The position numbers and the translations under genes were made by a program. Below the pieces are notes generated by a model that had not been told where the DNA came from, searched no databases, and saw only the letters and a program-made list of their open reading frames with translations. Positions 9,572-20,740 of a stretch of DNA of 64,000 nt are shown piece after piece. The DNA is from Aurantimonas coralicida DSM 14790 (GTDB taxonomy: Bacteria; Pseudomonadota; Alphaproteobacteria; Rhizobiales; Rhizobiaceae), in assembly GCF_000421645.1 (NCBI RefSeq), contig NZ_ATXK01000009.1, positions 62,001-126,000 of the forward strand, given 5' to 3'. Position 1 is the first letter of the stretch, and each line of letters begins with the position of its first letter.

Positions 9572-9586
9572 TTAAGGCGTTGTTAA
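9572..9586. promoter_or_regulatory. CtrA box (TTAA-N7-TTAA) upstream of the chemoreceptor gene
   Basis: TTAA at 9572-9575, seven bases, then TTAA at 9583-9586, an exact match to the CtrA core consensus. It lies 77 bases upstream of the methyl-accepting chemotaxis gene. CtrA controls motility and chemotaxis genes in many alphaproteobacteria, so cell-cycle control of this receptor is a reasonable inference. The box sits in the 195-base gap after the NlpC/P60 gene. Confidence 0.6.
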
Positions 9587-9662
9587 GCAGCGCAGCCTAG
9601 ACGCATGGATTGCCGCGTTCGCCCTCCCCGAACGCCTTTGATGCCATAGGACATGCTCTGCC

Positions 9663-11870
9663 GTGCAGCTCTCGGACCTGAAGATTTCCACCCGTATCGC
9701 CGCGATCGCGGCGGTCAGTATCGCCGGCATGCTGGCTCTCGCCGCCATCTTCGTCACCGACCAGAGCATCCGGTCCGACTATGCGGCGGTGATCGACAGC
9801 GCGCGTGACGCCGAACGCGTGACGCAGCGCATCGAGGTGGACTTCCTGCAGGCGCGGCGCGCCGAGAAGGACTTCTTCCTGCGCCGGACCGAGGCCGATA
9901 TCGCCAAGCACGCCGCCGTCCGCGCCCGCCTCGCGGACGCGTTCCAGAACCTCTCCGACCGGTTGCAGGCGGGCGGTCTGAGCCGGCTGGCCGGCGAAGC
10001 GGAGGCTATGCGCCGCAGTTTCACCCGCTATGGCGAGCTGTTCGAGCAGGCGGCGGCGGTCAATCGCTCGCTGGGCCTCGACGAGAATTCCGGCCTGCGG
10101 GGCGCGCTGCGCACTGCGGTCCACGACCTCGAAGCCGAACTGAGCGAGGTGGGAAATCCCTCGCTGCAGGTGATGATGCTGATGCTGCGCCGGCACGAGA
10201 AGGATTTCATCCTTCGCGGCGACCTCAAATATGTCGAGCGGCTGAACGCCCAGGCCAGCGACCTGGCGAGCGTCGGCCCGGCCGCCTTCGGTTCGGTGCA
10301 GACGCGCAATGCGGTGCTGGCCGACCTTGCAATCTACACCGGCAACTTTGCCGGCTATGCCGAGGCGATGGCGGCGGAAGCGGCCCTGCGTCAGGAACTG
10401 AGCGCCGTCTTCGCCGAGGTCGAGCCGCTGTTCCAGACGATCCTGTCGGGCGTGGCGTCGACGCGCGTCGACGCCGAGGCGGCCAGTGCCGCGGCCTCGT
10501 CCCTGGCCCTCAAGATCGTTCTGGCCCTGGCGGCCTTGCTGACGCTGATCATCGCGGCCACCGTCCTTGTCGTCGGTCGGTCGATCGCCACGCCGATCTC
10601 GGTCACCGCCGCCGCCATGCGTGACTTCGCCGCCGGCGACATGACCGCCCGCGTACCCGACGGCGACCGCAAGGACGAGATCGGCGACATGGTGAAGGCC
10701 CTCCTGTCGTTCCGCCGTTCGGAGGAGCAGAAGCGCGCGATGATCGCCGAACGCCAGGAAGCCGAGCGGCTGGGCCTGGAACAGCGGCGCAGCGCCGAGA
10801 TCGACGCGGCGGAGACGGCACGCCAGGCGTTCATCGCCGGTATCGCGCCGGCCTTCCGGGCGCTGTCTGAGGGCGACCTCACCGCCCGCCTCGACCGTGC
10901 CCGCATGGTGGGCTTCGAGGAGATCTGCGACCTCTACAACCAGTCCGTCGCCACGCTGGAGGAAACCGTCGGGGGCGTCGTCAATGCGGTCGGCTCGATT
11001 CGCATGGGCCTGGGCGAGATCACCACCGCCTCGAACGACCTCGCGCATCGCACCGAGCAGCAGGCCGCCAGCCTCGAACAGACGGTCGCGGCGCTCAGCG
11101 TGGTGACCCAGGCGGTCAACGATACGGCAGAGAGCGCCGGTCAGGCACAGCGCGTCGCCTCGGACGCACGGGGCAAGGCGCAGAAGGGCGGCGAGGTGGT
11201 CGGCAAGGCGGTCGCGGCCATGGGCCAGATCGAGCAGTCTTCCGAGAAGATCAACTCGATCATCTCCGTCATCGACGAGATCGCCTTCCAGACCAATCTT
11301 CTGGCGCTGAATGCCGGCGTCGAGGCAGCGCGGGCCGGCGAGGCGGGCAAGGGCTTTGCGGTCGTCGCCCAGGAAGTGCGCGGCCTCGCCCAGCGCTCGG
11401 CGGAAGCGGCCAAGGAGATCAAGACGCTGATCGCCACGTCCCGCGAGCAGGTCGGCACCGGCGTCGAGCTGGTCACGGCGTCCGGCAAGTCGCTGGAAGA
11501 GATCGTCACCGAAGTCAGCGCCATGGCGGAGGTCATCTCGACCATTGCGTCGAGCGCTCGCGAACAGGCAACGAGCCTGCGGGAAGTCTCGGGTGCGGCC
11601 GACCAGATGGACAAGGTGACCCAGCAGAACGCCGCCATGGTGGAAGAGGCAACGGCGGCCAGCCAGACGCTGGCCAAGGACGCCGATGCGCTGGATCAGC
11701 TCACCGGCCGCTTCCGCACCCGCGCGGAGACTGGCCGGCAGGCACGCCCGTCGCGGTCGCGCCCGGCTGCCCCCAAGGCGCCCGTCGTCCAGATGCGCCA
11801 GACCGGTCGCGGCGGCGCCGCGGCGGCCCGCAACACCGCGCCGCAGAGCGAGGGCTGGGAAGAGTTCTGA
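9663..11870 (+). CDS. methyl-accepting chemotaxis protein with HBM sensor domain
   Basis: Membrane chemoreceptor of 735 residues starting at GTG 9663. It has a transmembrane helix at about 11-31, then a large helical bimodular (HBM) periplasmic domain marked by the twin patterns [15 protein letters not shown] and [19 protein letters not shown], a second membrane helix at about 280-305, HAMP domain(s) to about 450, and the MA signalling domain with the conserved hairpin tip [20 protein letters not shown] near residue 545. HBM domains in known receptors bind organic acids. The C-terminus is a flexible linker ending GWEEF, resembling the CheR/CheB-tethering pentapeptide. No chemotaxis operon is nearby. 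A CtrA box lies upstream and a terminator downstream. Confidence 0.95.
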   Translation: MQLSDLKISTRIAAIAAVSIAGMLALAAIFVTDQSIRSDYAAVIDSARDAERVTQRIEVDFLQARRAEKDFFLRRTEADIAKHAAVRARLADAFQNLSDRLQAGGLSRLAGEAEAMRRSFTRYGELFEQAAAVNRSLGLDENSGLRGALRTAVHDLEAELSEVGNPSLQVMMLMLRRHEKDFILRGDLKYVERLNAQASDLASVGPAAFGSVQTRNAVLADLAIYTGNFAGYAEAMAAEAALRQELSAVFAEVEPLFQTILSGVASTRVDAEAASAAASSLALKIVLALAALLTLIIAATVLVVGRSIATPISVTAAAMRDFAAGDMTARVPDGDRKDEIGDMVKALLSFRRSEEQKRAMIAERQEAERLGLEQRRSAEIDAAETARQAFIAGIAPAFRALSEGDLTARLDRARMVGFEEICDLYNQSVATLEETVGGVVNAVGSIRMGLGEITTASNDLAHRTEQQAASLEQTVAALSVVTQAVNDTAESAGQAQRVASDARGKAQKGGEVVGKAVAAMGQIEQSSEKINSIISVIDEIAFQTNLLALNAGVEAARAGEAGKGFAVVAQEVRGLAQRSAEAAKEIKTLIATSREQVGTGVELVTASGKSLEEIVTEVSAMAEVISTIASSAREQATSLREVSGAADQMDKVTQQNAAMVEEATAASQTLAKDADALDQLTGRFRTRAETGRQARPSRSRPAAPKAPVVQMRQTGRGGAAAARNTAPQSEGWEEF

Positions 11871-11912
11871 GCCTTGTCACCGGGCGGCTCGGGCCGCCCC
11901 GTTGCGCAGTCG

Positions 11913-11947
11913 AACGCCGGGCAGGGGCTTTTCCCTTGTCCGGCGTT
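11913..11947. terminator. hairpin terminator between convergent MCP and ghrA-like genes
   Basis: AACGCCGG at 11913-11920 pairs with CCGGCGTT at 11940-11947, extended by GGG/CCC pairs around a CTTTT loop. A second GC hairpin (GGGCGGC/GCCGCCC, 11882-11899) lies just before it. Both sit between two converging genes. Confidence 0.65.
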
Positions 11948-11969
11948 TCCGTTTGCGCCTGGCTGTCGG

Positions 11970-12911
11970 TCAGTAGCCGGCGGTGCGGTCGACGACGCCG
12001 CGCAGCGGCTCGCCGCGCTCATGGGCCGCGATCTGGCGCATGACGGCGGGGGCCAGCGCATCCGGGTCGGAGACCGCCGCCGCATGGGGCGTGACGAAGA
12101 CGCGCGGATGGCGCCAGAGCGGATGATCGGCCGGCAGCGGCTCGACATTGAAGACGTCGAGCGACGCTTCCATCAGGGTGTCCTGATCCAGCGCCTCGAG
12201 GATCGCGGCCTCGTTCTGCAGGCCGCCGCGACCGGCATTGATCAGCACCGGACCACCCAGCGGCGTGCGGCGCTTCAGGCGCGACAGGAACCCGGCGTCG
12301 ATGATGCCGCGGGTGTCGGCGGTCAGCGGCAGCAGCACGACGACGATGTCCGAGGCTGCCAGGAAGCCGTCCAGCCCGTCCTCGCCGGCGAAGGTCTCGA
12401 CGCCTTCGGCCGATTTGGCGGTGCGGCTCCAGCCAGCGATGTTGAAGCCGAGGGCTTGCAGCTTGCCGGCCGCGTCGCGCCCCAGTTCGCCAAAGCCCAT
12501 GATGCCGACGGTGATCTCTCGTGCCGCCGGCTGCAGACGCTCGTGCCAGATCGTCTGGGCCTGCTGGGTGCGATAGGCGCGCCCACGGCGGAAATGGTCG
12601 AGCACCCGCCATACGACATATTCGCTCATCCGCGAGGTGAGATCGTCGGCGACGATGCGCACCACCGGCACGTCGGGCAGGGCCTTGTCGGCGAAGATGT
12701 GATCGACGCCGGCACCGAGCGAGAAGATCGCCTTGAGGTTCGGCAGGCCTTCCAGAAGGCCCGGCGGCTGCTTCCACACGACGGCGTATTCGATGGCGGG
12801 GTCAGTCGAATGGGCCGGCTCCAGAACGATGTCGCGGCCGCTATCGGCTGCTTCCAGGGCGGCGCGCCAGCGCTTCGGGTCGAAGCCGGTGACGGAGAGG
12901 AGAATGGTCAT
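11970..12911 (-). CDS. ghrA: D-2-hydroxyacid dehydrogenase, glyoxylate/hydroxypyruvate reductase A type
   Basis: NAD(P)-dependent 2-hydroxyacid dehydrogenase of 313 residues, most like GhrA, which reduces glyoxylate and hydroxypyruvate. The Rossmann fingerprint GIMGFGELGRDAA lies near 135-150. The later conserved segments are LINAGRGGLQNEAAILEAL and a catalytic histidine in VTPHAAAVSDP. The early segment SLGAGVDHIF is also typical. It is the last gene of the long minus-strand yej operon, 3 bases after the Nudix gene. The substrate cannot be fixed from sequence; other short-chain 2-keto acids are possible. Confidence 0.87.
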   Translation of the reverse strand: MTILLSVTGFDPKRWRAALEAADSGRDIVLEPAHSTDPAIEYAVVWKQPPGLLEGLPNLKAIFSLGAGVDHIFADKALPDVPVVRIVADDLTSRMSEYVVWRVLDHFRRGRAYRTQQAQTIWHERLQPAAREITVGIMGFGELGRDAAGKLQALGFNIAGWSRTAKSAEGVETFAGEDGLDGFLAASDIVVVLLPLTADTRGIIDAGFLSRLKRRTPLGGPVLINAGRGGLQNEAAILEALDQDTLMEASLDVFNVEPLPADHPLWRHPRVFVTPHAAAVSDPDALAPAVMRQIAAHERGEPLRGVVDRTAGY

Positions 12912-12914
12912 GGA

Positions 12915-13570
12915 TCAGTCCTCCGGGCCGTCGAGCGTGCCGAGCAGCGCCTGGGCCCGCGAGCGGCCGAGCCGCGCGAACCAGTGGGCGCAGGCGATGA
13001 GATAGCCGTTCTCGACCCGCCGGTCGTCGACGGCGGCGACGAGATCGTCGACCTTCGCAAGGATCGGGCGGATGTCCTCGTCCTCCTCGGCATTCCCGGC
13101 CGAGGTCGCAAGGTTCGACGCGTCGACCAGCGCCAGGAAGATCGTCGCGTGCTCGTCGGTGAGGCCCGGCGCGGCCAGCATCCGGAAGCAGTCCTCCACG
13201 GCCTGCGGGACGAGGCCGGTCTCCTCGGTCAGCTCACGCCGGGCTGCGGCCTCGATGCTTTCGCCCGCATCGACCATGCCGGCCGGCAGCTCCAGCGCCG
13301 CGCCGCATTCGGTCTTCAGCGCGGCAGCCAGGCGGAACTGGCGGATGACTACGATGGAATCCAGTACCGGATCGTAGGGGATGACGACGACCACCGAGCC
13401 GGTGTGCAGATATTCGCGCCGCACCGGGCCGACCATCCCTTCGCCATCGAGGCGGGCATGGCGCAGGGTCGCCACCTTGAAGTCGCGGAAGCCGCCATGC
13501 AGCAGTTCGTCGCTGACGAGCTCCGTCTCTATCGGCTGGTCGTCGAGCCTGTCGCGGTAGTGACCTGTAC

Positions 13571-13574
<4 letters not shown>
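12915..13574 (-). CDS. Nudix hydrolase, ADP-ribose pyrophosphatase-like
   Basis: Nudix hydrolase of 219 residues. The Nudix box runs from LPAGMVDAGESIEAAARREL into TEETGL, matching G-x5-E-x7-RE-U-x-EE-x-G-U. The LPAGMVDAGE lead-in and the later APGLTDE are characteristic of ADP-ribose and sugar-nucleotide pyrophosphatases of the NudF type. The start codon overlaps the yejF stop as ATGA, so it is translationally coupled to the transporter ATPase. Its role with the transporter is unclear; clearing nucleotide-sugar by-products is a guess. Confidence 0.85.
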
Positions 13575-15261
<1,687 letters not shown>

Positions 15262-15265
<4 letters not shown>

Positions 15266-16263
15266 CGCGGGGACGTGGCGGCCGCCCCTCGGGCGGGCAT
15301 GTGACATGGGGCGGCAGCAGGTGCCTCGCCATGATGGTCGCGGCCGTCGTCGGCGCAGATGCCGCGCTCGATCTCGACGGTCGCATGGTGAATGGCGAAG
15401 CGCTGGCGCAGTTCGGCCTTGATGGTGCGCACGACGGCCGTGCCGTCGGTCTCTTCGGCGATGCAGGCGTGCAGCGTGGCCATCGTGCGTTCCGGCGTGA
15501 TCGACCAGGCGTGGACGTGATGGACCTCGCGCAGGCCCGGCACCGCGCCAACCAGATGCGGCGCGATCTCAGCGATGTCGACGTCGCCGGGCGCGCCTTC
15601 GAGCAGCACATGGCCGGCATCGCGCACCAGCCGCCAGGCCGAAACGAGGATGATCACCGAAACCAGCACCGACAGGATCGGGTCGATCGGCGTCCATCCG
15701 GTCCACAGGATGACGATCGCGGCGAGGATCGCGGCGACCGAGCCGAGAAGATCGCCGAGGACATGCAGCACCGCGCCGCGGATGTTGAGATTGTCGCGGT
15801 CGGCGCCGTGCAGGACGAGGAAGACGCCGATATTGACCGCAAGGCCGGCGACCGCGACCGCCATCATGGTACCGCCGAGGATCGGGCTCGGCGCCTGCAG
15901 GCGGTGCCAGGCCTCGTAGATGATGAAGGCGGCGATCAGGAACAGGGCGAGGCCGTTGACGAAGGCGACCAGCACCTGGAAGCGGTCATAGCCGAAAGTG
16001 CGGCGCGCATCGCTGGGCTTGCGGGCCAGCCGGAAGGCGAACCAGCCGAGCGCCAGGGCGGCGAAGTCGGTCAGCATGTGCCCGGCATCGGCAAGGAGCG
16101 CGAGCGAGCCGGAGACCAGACCGCCGATCACCTCGGCGACCATGAAGGCGCCGGTCGCCACCGCCGCGATGGCGATCCGCGTCTCGTTGGCGCCCCCGGC
16201 ATGGCCGGCAAAGCCGTGCGCATGGTCGTGGCTGCCGTGGTGATGTTGGGAATGATCGCTCAT
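15262..16263 (-). CDS. cation diffusion facilitator, zinc-type (CzcD/ZitB-like)
   Basis: CDF exporter of 333 residues. The N-terminus is histidine-rich (SDHSQHHHGSHDHAHG), probably a metal-sensing or capture tail. Six membrane segments follow, with the metal-site pattern HxxxD in helix II (GHMLTD) and helix V (HVLGD), the arrangement usual for zinc/cadmium-type CDFs. The cytoplasmic C-terminal domain contains HVHAWSITPERTMATLHACI. The start at 16263 has GGAG 9 bases upstream. It lies between yejE (79-base gap) and yejF (4-base overlap) inside the peptide-transporter operon, an unexpected place for a metal pump. Confidence 0.91.
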
Positions 16264-16342
16264 GCGAGAGGCTCCGGCCGGCGGCTGGAGCCGCCCCGGC
16301 GGCATCCACCGACGGAATGCGACGCCCCCCGCGGTCCCCGCA

Positions 16343-17575
16343 TCACCCGAAGCTCTTGCGGGGGTCGAAGGCGTCGCGCACCGCCTCGCCGACGAAGACC
16401 AGCAACGACAGCATCAGCGAGATCACGAAGAAGCCCGAGAAGCCCAGCCAAGGCGCCTGCAGATTGTTCTTGCCCTGGGCCAGCAGCTCGCCGAGCGACG
16501 GCGAGCCGGGCGGCAGGCCGAAGCCGAGGAAGTCGAGCGAGGTGAGGGTGGTGATCGAGCCGTTCAGGATGAAGGGCAGGAAGGTCAGCGTCGCCACCAT
16601 CGCGTTCGGCAGGAGGTGGCGGGTCATGATCGTCCAGTCGCCGACGCCGAGAGCCCTGGCAGCGTTGACATATTCGAAGTTGCGGGCGCGCAGGAACTCG
16701 GCCCGCACCACGCCGACGAAGGCGACCCAGGAGAACAGCAGCATGATGCCGAGCAGCACCCAGAAGCCGGGGGGCAGGATCGCGGCGATGATCAGCAGCA
16801 GGTAGAGGACCGGGATCGACGACCAGATCTCGATGAAGCGCTGGAACAGGAGATCGAGCCAGCCGCCGAAATAGCCCTGCACCGCGCCGGCGGCGACGCC
16901 GATCACCGCCGAGGCCGCCGTCAGGATCAGGCCGAACATCACCGAGATGCGGAAGCCGTAGATCAGCCGCGCGGCGACGTCGCGGGCCTGATCGTCGGTG
17001 CCCAGCCAGTTCATGTTGCCGAAGGTGCAGTTCGGGTCCTCGGCGCCGAGCGGATAGCGCTGGCAGCGCTCCTCCTTGGTGAAGGTCCAGGAGGGGGCGG
17101 AGGGCGCCGGCGTCGGAATGGCGTTGTTGACGGTCTGGTAGGAATAGCGGATCGGCGGCCAGATCGCCCAGCCATTGGCGTCGATCTCGTCCTGCACGAA
17201 GGGGTCGCGATAGTTCGTCACCGGCAGGAAGCCGCCGAAGACCTCCTCGGGATAGTCGACGACGATCGGGTAGTAGAATTCGCCCTTGTACTCGACCAGC
17301 AGCGGCCGGTCGTTGGCGACGAGTTCGGCCAGCCCGGTGATCACGAACAGGATCAGGAAGATCCACAGCGACCAGAAGCCCCGCCGGTTGGCGGTGAAGT
17401 TCTGCCAGCGGCGGCGGTTCAGGGGCGACAGGCGCGGGCGCTTCGTCGTCTCCGATTCCGGCGCCATCTGGGCGATGCCGGCGGTCTGCTCGCGTGCAAT
17501 GTCGGCGGCGCGCTCGTCGGGCAGTGTCGGATCGCGCTGTTCGGCGGCGAGGCGGTCCTTCTGTGCGTCGTCCAT
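16343..17575 (-). CDS. yejE: peptide ABC transporter permease YejE
   Basis: Inner-membrane permease of the oligopeptide/nickel type, about 410 residues. An N-terminal hydrophilic tail of about 60 residues precedes the first membrane segment (GFWSLWIFLILFVITGLAELV). A periplasmic loop follows, with DDQARDVAARLIYGFRISV, the family's characteristic entry to the transmembrane core. The EAA-type loop appears near ARALGVGDWTIMTRHLLPNA. The protein ends with ...VGEAVRDAFDPRKSFG. The start ATG at 17575 is two bases after the yejB stop, so these permeases are surely co-expressed. Confidence 0.94.
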   Translation of the reverse strand: MDDAQKDRLAAEQRDPTLPDERAADIAREQTAGIAQMAPESETTKRPRLSPLNRRRWQNFTANRRGFWSLWIFLILFVITGLAELVANDRPLLVEYKGEFYYPIVVDYPEEVFGGFLPVTNYRDPFVQDEIDANGWAIWPPIRYSYQTVNNAIPTPAPSAPSWTFTKEERCQRYPLGAEDPNCTFGNMNWLGTDDQARDVAARLIYGFRISVMFGLILTAASAVIGVAAGAVQGYFGGWLDLLFQRFIEIWSSIPVLYLLLIIAAILPPGFWVLLGIMLLFSWVAFVGVVRAEFLRARNFEYVNAARALGVGDWTIMTRHLLPNAMVATLTFLPFILNGSITTLTSLDFLGFGLPPGSPSLGELLAQGKNNLQAPWLGFSGFFVISLMLSLLVFVGEAVRDAFDPRKSFG

Positions 17576-17577
17576 CG

Positions 17578-18711
17578 TCACACCTCCCGCTTCTCGAAAT
17601 CGATCCGCGGATCGATCCAGGTGTAGGTGAGGTCGGAGAGAAGGGTCGTCACGAGGCCGAGCAGGGAGAAGATGTAGAGGGTGCCGAACACGACCGGATA
17701 GTCCCGCTGGTAGATGGATTCGAAGCCGAGCAGGCCGAGTCCGTCGAGCGAGAAGATCGTCTCGATCAGCAGCGAGCCGGCGAAGAAGGCCGAGATGAAG
17801 GCGCCGGGGAAGCCGGCGACGATGATCAGCATGGCGTTGCGGAAGACATGGCCGTAGAGCACCCGCCGCTCCGACAGGCCCTTGGCGCGGGCCGTCGTGA
17901 CGTATTGCTTGCGGATCTCGTCGAGGAAGGAGTTCTTGGTCAGGAGCGTCGTCGTGGCGAAGGCCGACAGCGACAGAGCAATCAGCGGCAGCGTCAGGTG
18001 CCAGAAATAGTCCGGGATGGTCTGCGTCACGCAGCGGCCGAGATCGCCGGCCGGCGACCAGACCGCGCACCAGTCGCCGCGCACCCCGTCGGACAGGAGG
18101 CCGCGCAGGGGGAACCAGTCATAGAAGGACCCGCCGGCAAACAGCACGATGAGAATGATGGCGAAGAGGAAGCCGGGGATCGCATAGGCGACGATGACGA
18201 CGCCGGAAGTCCACACGTCGAAGCGCGAGCCGTCGGTCAGCGCCTTGCGGATGCCGAGCGGGATCGAGATCAGGTAGGACAGGAGCGTGATCCACAGGCC
18301 GAGCGAAATCGACACCGGCATCTTTTCGAGGATCAGGTCCCAGACGGAGACCGAGCGGAAATAGCTGTCGCCGAAATCGAAGCGGACATAGTTCCACAGC
18401 ATCATGCCGAAGCGCTCCAGCGGCGGCTTGTCGAAGCCGAACTGCTTTTCGAGCCGCTCGATGAAGGCCGGGTCGAGCCCCTGCGCGCCGCGATAGCCGG
18501 AATTGTCGCTGCCGCCGCTTGAGCCCGAGCCGAAATCGCCGCCGCCACCGGACACCCGGTCCATGGCGCCGCCGGCTTCGCCCTGCAGGCTGGCGATGAC
18601 CTGTTCGATCGGCCCGCCGGGCGCGAACTGGATCACCAGGAACGAGATCGCCATGATGCCGACGAGCGTCGGGATCATCAGCAGAATGCGGCGGAGGATA
18701 TAGGAGCCCAT
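17578..18711 (-). CDS. yejB: peptide ABC transporter permease YejB
   Basis: Inner-membrane permease of 377 residues that pairs with YejE. It begins MGSYILRRILLMIPTLVGIM, a classic DppB/YejB start, and has a Gly/Ser-rich periplasmic loop (SGGGGDFGSGSSGGSDNSG) typical of YejB. The EAA loop is RKQYVTTARAKGLSERRVLY. A 148-base gap separates it from the yejA2 stop; I see no strong terminator there, only short GC repeats, so read-through from the binding-protein genes at reduced level is likely. Confidence 0.95.
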   Translation of the reverse strand: MGSYILRRILLMIPTLVGIMAISFLVIQFAPGGPIEQVIASLQGEAGGAMDRVSGGGGDFGSGSSGGSDNSGYRGAQGLDPAFIERLEKQFGFDKPPLERFGMMLWNYVRFDFGDSYFRSVSVWDLILEKMPVSISLGLWITLLSYLISIPLGIRKALTDGSRFDVWTSGVVIVAYAIPGFLFAIILIVLFAGGSFYDWFPLRGLLSDGVRGDWCAVWSPAGDLGRCVTQTIPDYFWHLTLPLIALSLSAFATTTLLTKNSFLDEIRKQYVTTARAKGLSERRVLYGHVFRNAMLIIVAGFPGAFISAFFAGSLLIETIFSLDGLGLLGFESIYQRDYPVVFGTLYIFSLLGLVTTLLSDLTYTWIDPRIDFEKREV

Positions 18712-18859
18712 GGGCGGGTGATCGTCTCCGAGATGCAGATTGCGCCGGCGAACCGGCAGCCGGCATTACCGGCCGATTGCGGTGATAACGCGGGCGTGGC
18801 GCGATCGCAAAAGCGCGGCCGCGACCCGTCCCGTTTTCAGCGTGGTGCCCGGCTGCGGA

Positions 18860-20740
18860 TCAGCCGCGGCCCAGCGCCTTGGCCTTCTCCGCTTCGTACC
18901 ACCATAGAGTCTCGACGGGCCACGAATAGTCCGGCTTGTCCTCGCGAAAGCCGAAAATATCCCAGAAGGCGGCGCGATGGCCGTCGGCCGTGATGTTGGG
19001 CAGCCAGTCGAGCCGCCAGCGCAACACCCGGTCGAGGGCGAGGAGCGCCGTCACCAGTTCCGCGCGGTTCGTTGCGCGGGCGGCGTGGCCGATCAGCGTG
19101 TCGACGGCCTCGCTGGCCATGCCGGGATAATTGTAGGCGCCGGGACGGTCGACCGCGTCGCTGCCGAAGAACAGCGACAGGCCCTCGCGCGTCGGCGTGG
19201 CGCCGAGGCTGAAGGCGGCCAGCACCATGTCGAAATCGTAGCGGTTGATCCGCTCCTGATACTGGGCCGGATCGACGAGCCGCATGGTGGCGTCGACGCC
19301 GAGTGTGCGCAGCGTGTCGACGAACTTGGCGTAGACCCGCTTCTGCTCCTGGCCATAGGTCAGATATTCCAGCCGGAACGGCTCGCCGGCGGCGTTGACC
19401 AGACGGTTGCCATCGCGGCGCCAGCCGGCCTCGGCGAAGAGTTGCGAGGCTTCGCGCAGCAGCCGGCGGTCGCGGCCCGAGCCGTCGCTGACCGGCTGTA
19501 CCCAGACCTCGCCGAACACCTCGTCGGGGACCGTGCCGCGCAGAGGTTCCAGGAGAGCGAGCTCGGCTTCGGACGGCTTGCCGGTGGCGACGAATTCGGA
19601 GCCCTGGAACGGCGAATCGGAATGGACGCGCTGGCCGAACAGGAGGTTGGCGTTGGTCCATTCGAAGTCGAAGCACATGTTGATCGCACGCCGGACCCGC
19701 GCATCGGCAAAGCGCTCGCGCCGCTGGTTGAGGGCCCAGCACTGGAAGCGGGGGCGCTTCTCGGCGGCAAATTCCCGCTTGATGACCTCGCCGCGCTGGA
19801 CCGCCGGGAAGTCGTATTCGGTCGCCCAGTCCTTGGTGGTGAATTCCTCACGAAAGGTGATCAATCCCTTCTTGAAGGCTTCCAGTGCCGGCTGGCGATC
19901 GCGGAAGAAGTCGATCCGAAGCGTGTCGAAATGGCCGAGACCGCGGGCGAAATTCAGGTCCTTCGCCCAATAGTCAGGCCGCTTGATATATTCGATGTAG
20001 CGGCCGAACTCGTAGCGCCCGATGGCATAGGCGCCGCTGCCGGGGATCGCCTCGGTACTGACGGTGGCGAAGTCCCGGTCTGCAAAGAAGGCGCGCGGCA
20101 GGATCGGCATGCCGAGGGCGTCGAGGGCATCCTGGTAGCTCTGCGCGCCGGAGAAGGTGATGCGGACGGTCGCCGCGTCCTCGGCGACGGCCTCAGCGAC
20201 GTTGCGGAGCGCCACCTGCAGGCTTGGATGGCCGAATTCCTTCAGCGTCTCGTAGGAAAAGACCACGTCGTCGGCGGTCACCGGATCACCGGTGGAGAAC
20301 CGCGCCTGTGGCCGCAGCTGGAAGGTGAAGCTGTTGCGGTCGGCCGAGAGGGTGACGGTTTCGGCCAGCGCGCAATAGATCGCGTCGGGCTCGTCCATCG
20401 CGGCGACGACGAGGGAATCGTAGAGCTTCTCGATGCGCGGCGGGGCGTTGCCCTGCAGGACGAAACTGTTCAGCGTGTCGAAGGTCAGGGGCGACTGGTT
20501 GAGCGCCCAGTAGGCGACGGCCAGGTTCATCTGGCCGCCGGCCGGCGCGCCGGGCGTCGCATAGTCGAAATGGTCGAAATCCGGCGGATATTTCAGCTCG
20601 CCGAAGGCCGACAGGCCGTGCAGCGGCTGGCCCGTCGCCACCTGTGCGAAGGGCCGTCCCGGCAGGATCGCCGCGACGCCGGCACCCAGCATCATTTGAC
20701 CGAAATGGCGGCGGGTGAAATGACCGAGCGCCGTCGCCAT
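18860..20740 (-). CDS. yejA: extracellular peptide-binding protein YejA, second copy (Tat-type signal)
   Basis: SBP family 5 periplasmic binding protein of 626 residues. The N-terminus has twin arginines (FTRRHFGQMMLGAGVAAIL) followed by a cleavage-like PFAQ, suggesting Tat rather than Sec export. The mature protein carries the Yej pattern LKYPPDFDHFDYATPGAPAGGQMN and the family segment FEWTNANLLFGQR. The start ATG at 20740 overlaps the stop of the upstream yejA copy as TGATG. The two copies share the YejA domain plan but differ widely in sequence, so this is an old duplication and probably a difference in ligand. Confidence 0.92.
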   Translation of the reverse strand: MATALGHFTRRHFGQMMLGAGVAAILPGRPFAQVATGQPLHGLSAFGELKYPPDFDHFDYATPGAPAGGQMNLAVAYWALNQSPLTFDTLNSFVLQGNAPPRIEKLYDSLVVAAMDEPDAIYCALAETVTLSADRNSFTFQLRPQARFSTGDPVTADDVVFSYETLKEFGHPSLQVALRNVAEAVAEDAATVRITFSGAQSYQDALDALGMPILPRAFFADRDFATVSTEAIPGSGAYAIGRYEFGRYIEYIKRPDYWAKDLNFARGLGHFDTLRIDFFRDRQPALEAFKKGLITFREEFTTKDWATEYDFPAVQRGEVIKREFAAEKRPRFQCWALNQRRERFADARVRRAINMCFDFEWTNANLLFGQRVHSDSPFQGSEFVATGKPSEAELALLEPLRGTVPDEVFGEVWVQPVSDGSGRDRRLLREASQLFAEAGWRRDGNRLVNAAGEPFRLEYLTYGQEQKRVYAKFVDTLRTLGVDATMRLVDPAQYQERINRYDFDMVLAAFSLGATPTREGLSLFFGSDAVDRPGAYNYPGMASEAVDTLIGHAARATNRAELVTALLALDRVLRWRLDWLPNITADGHRAAFWDIFGFREDKPDYSWPVETLWWYEAEKAKALGRG

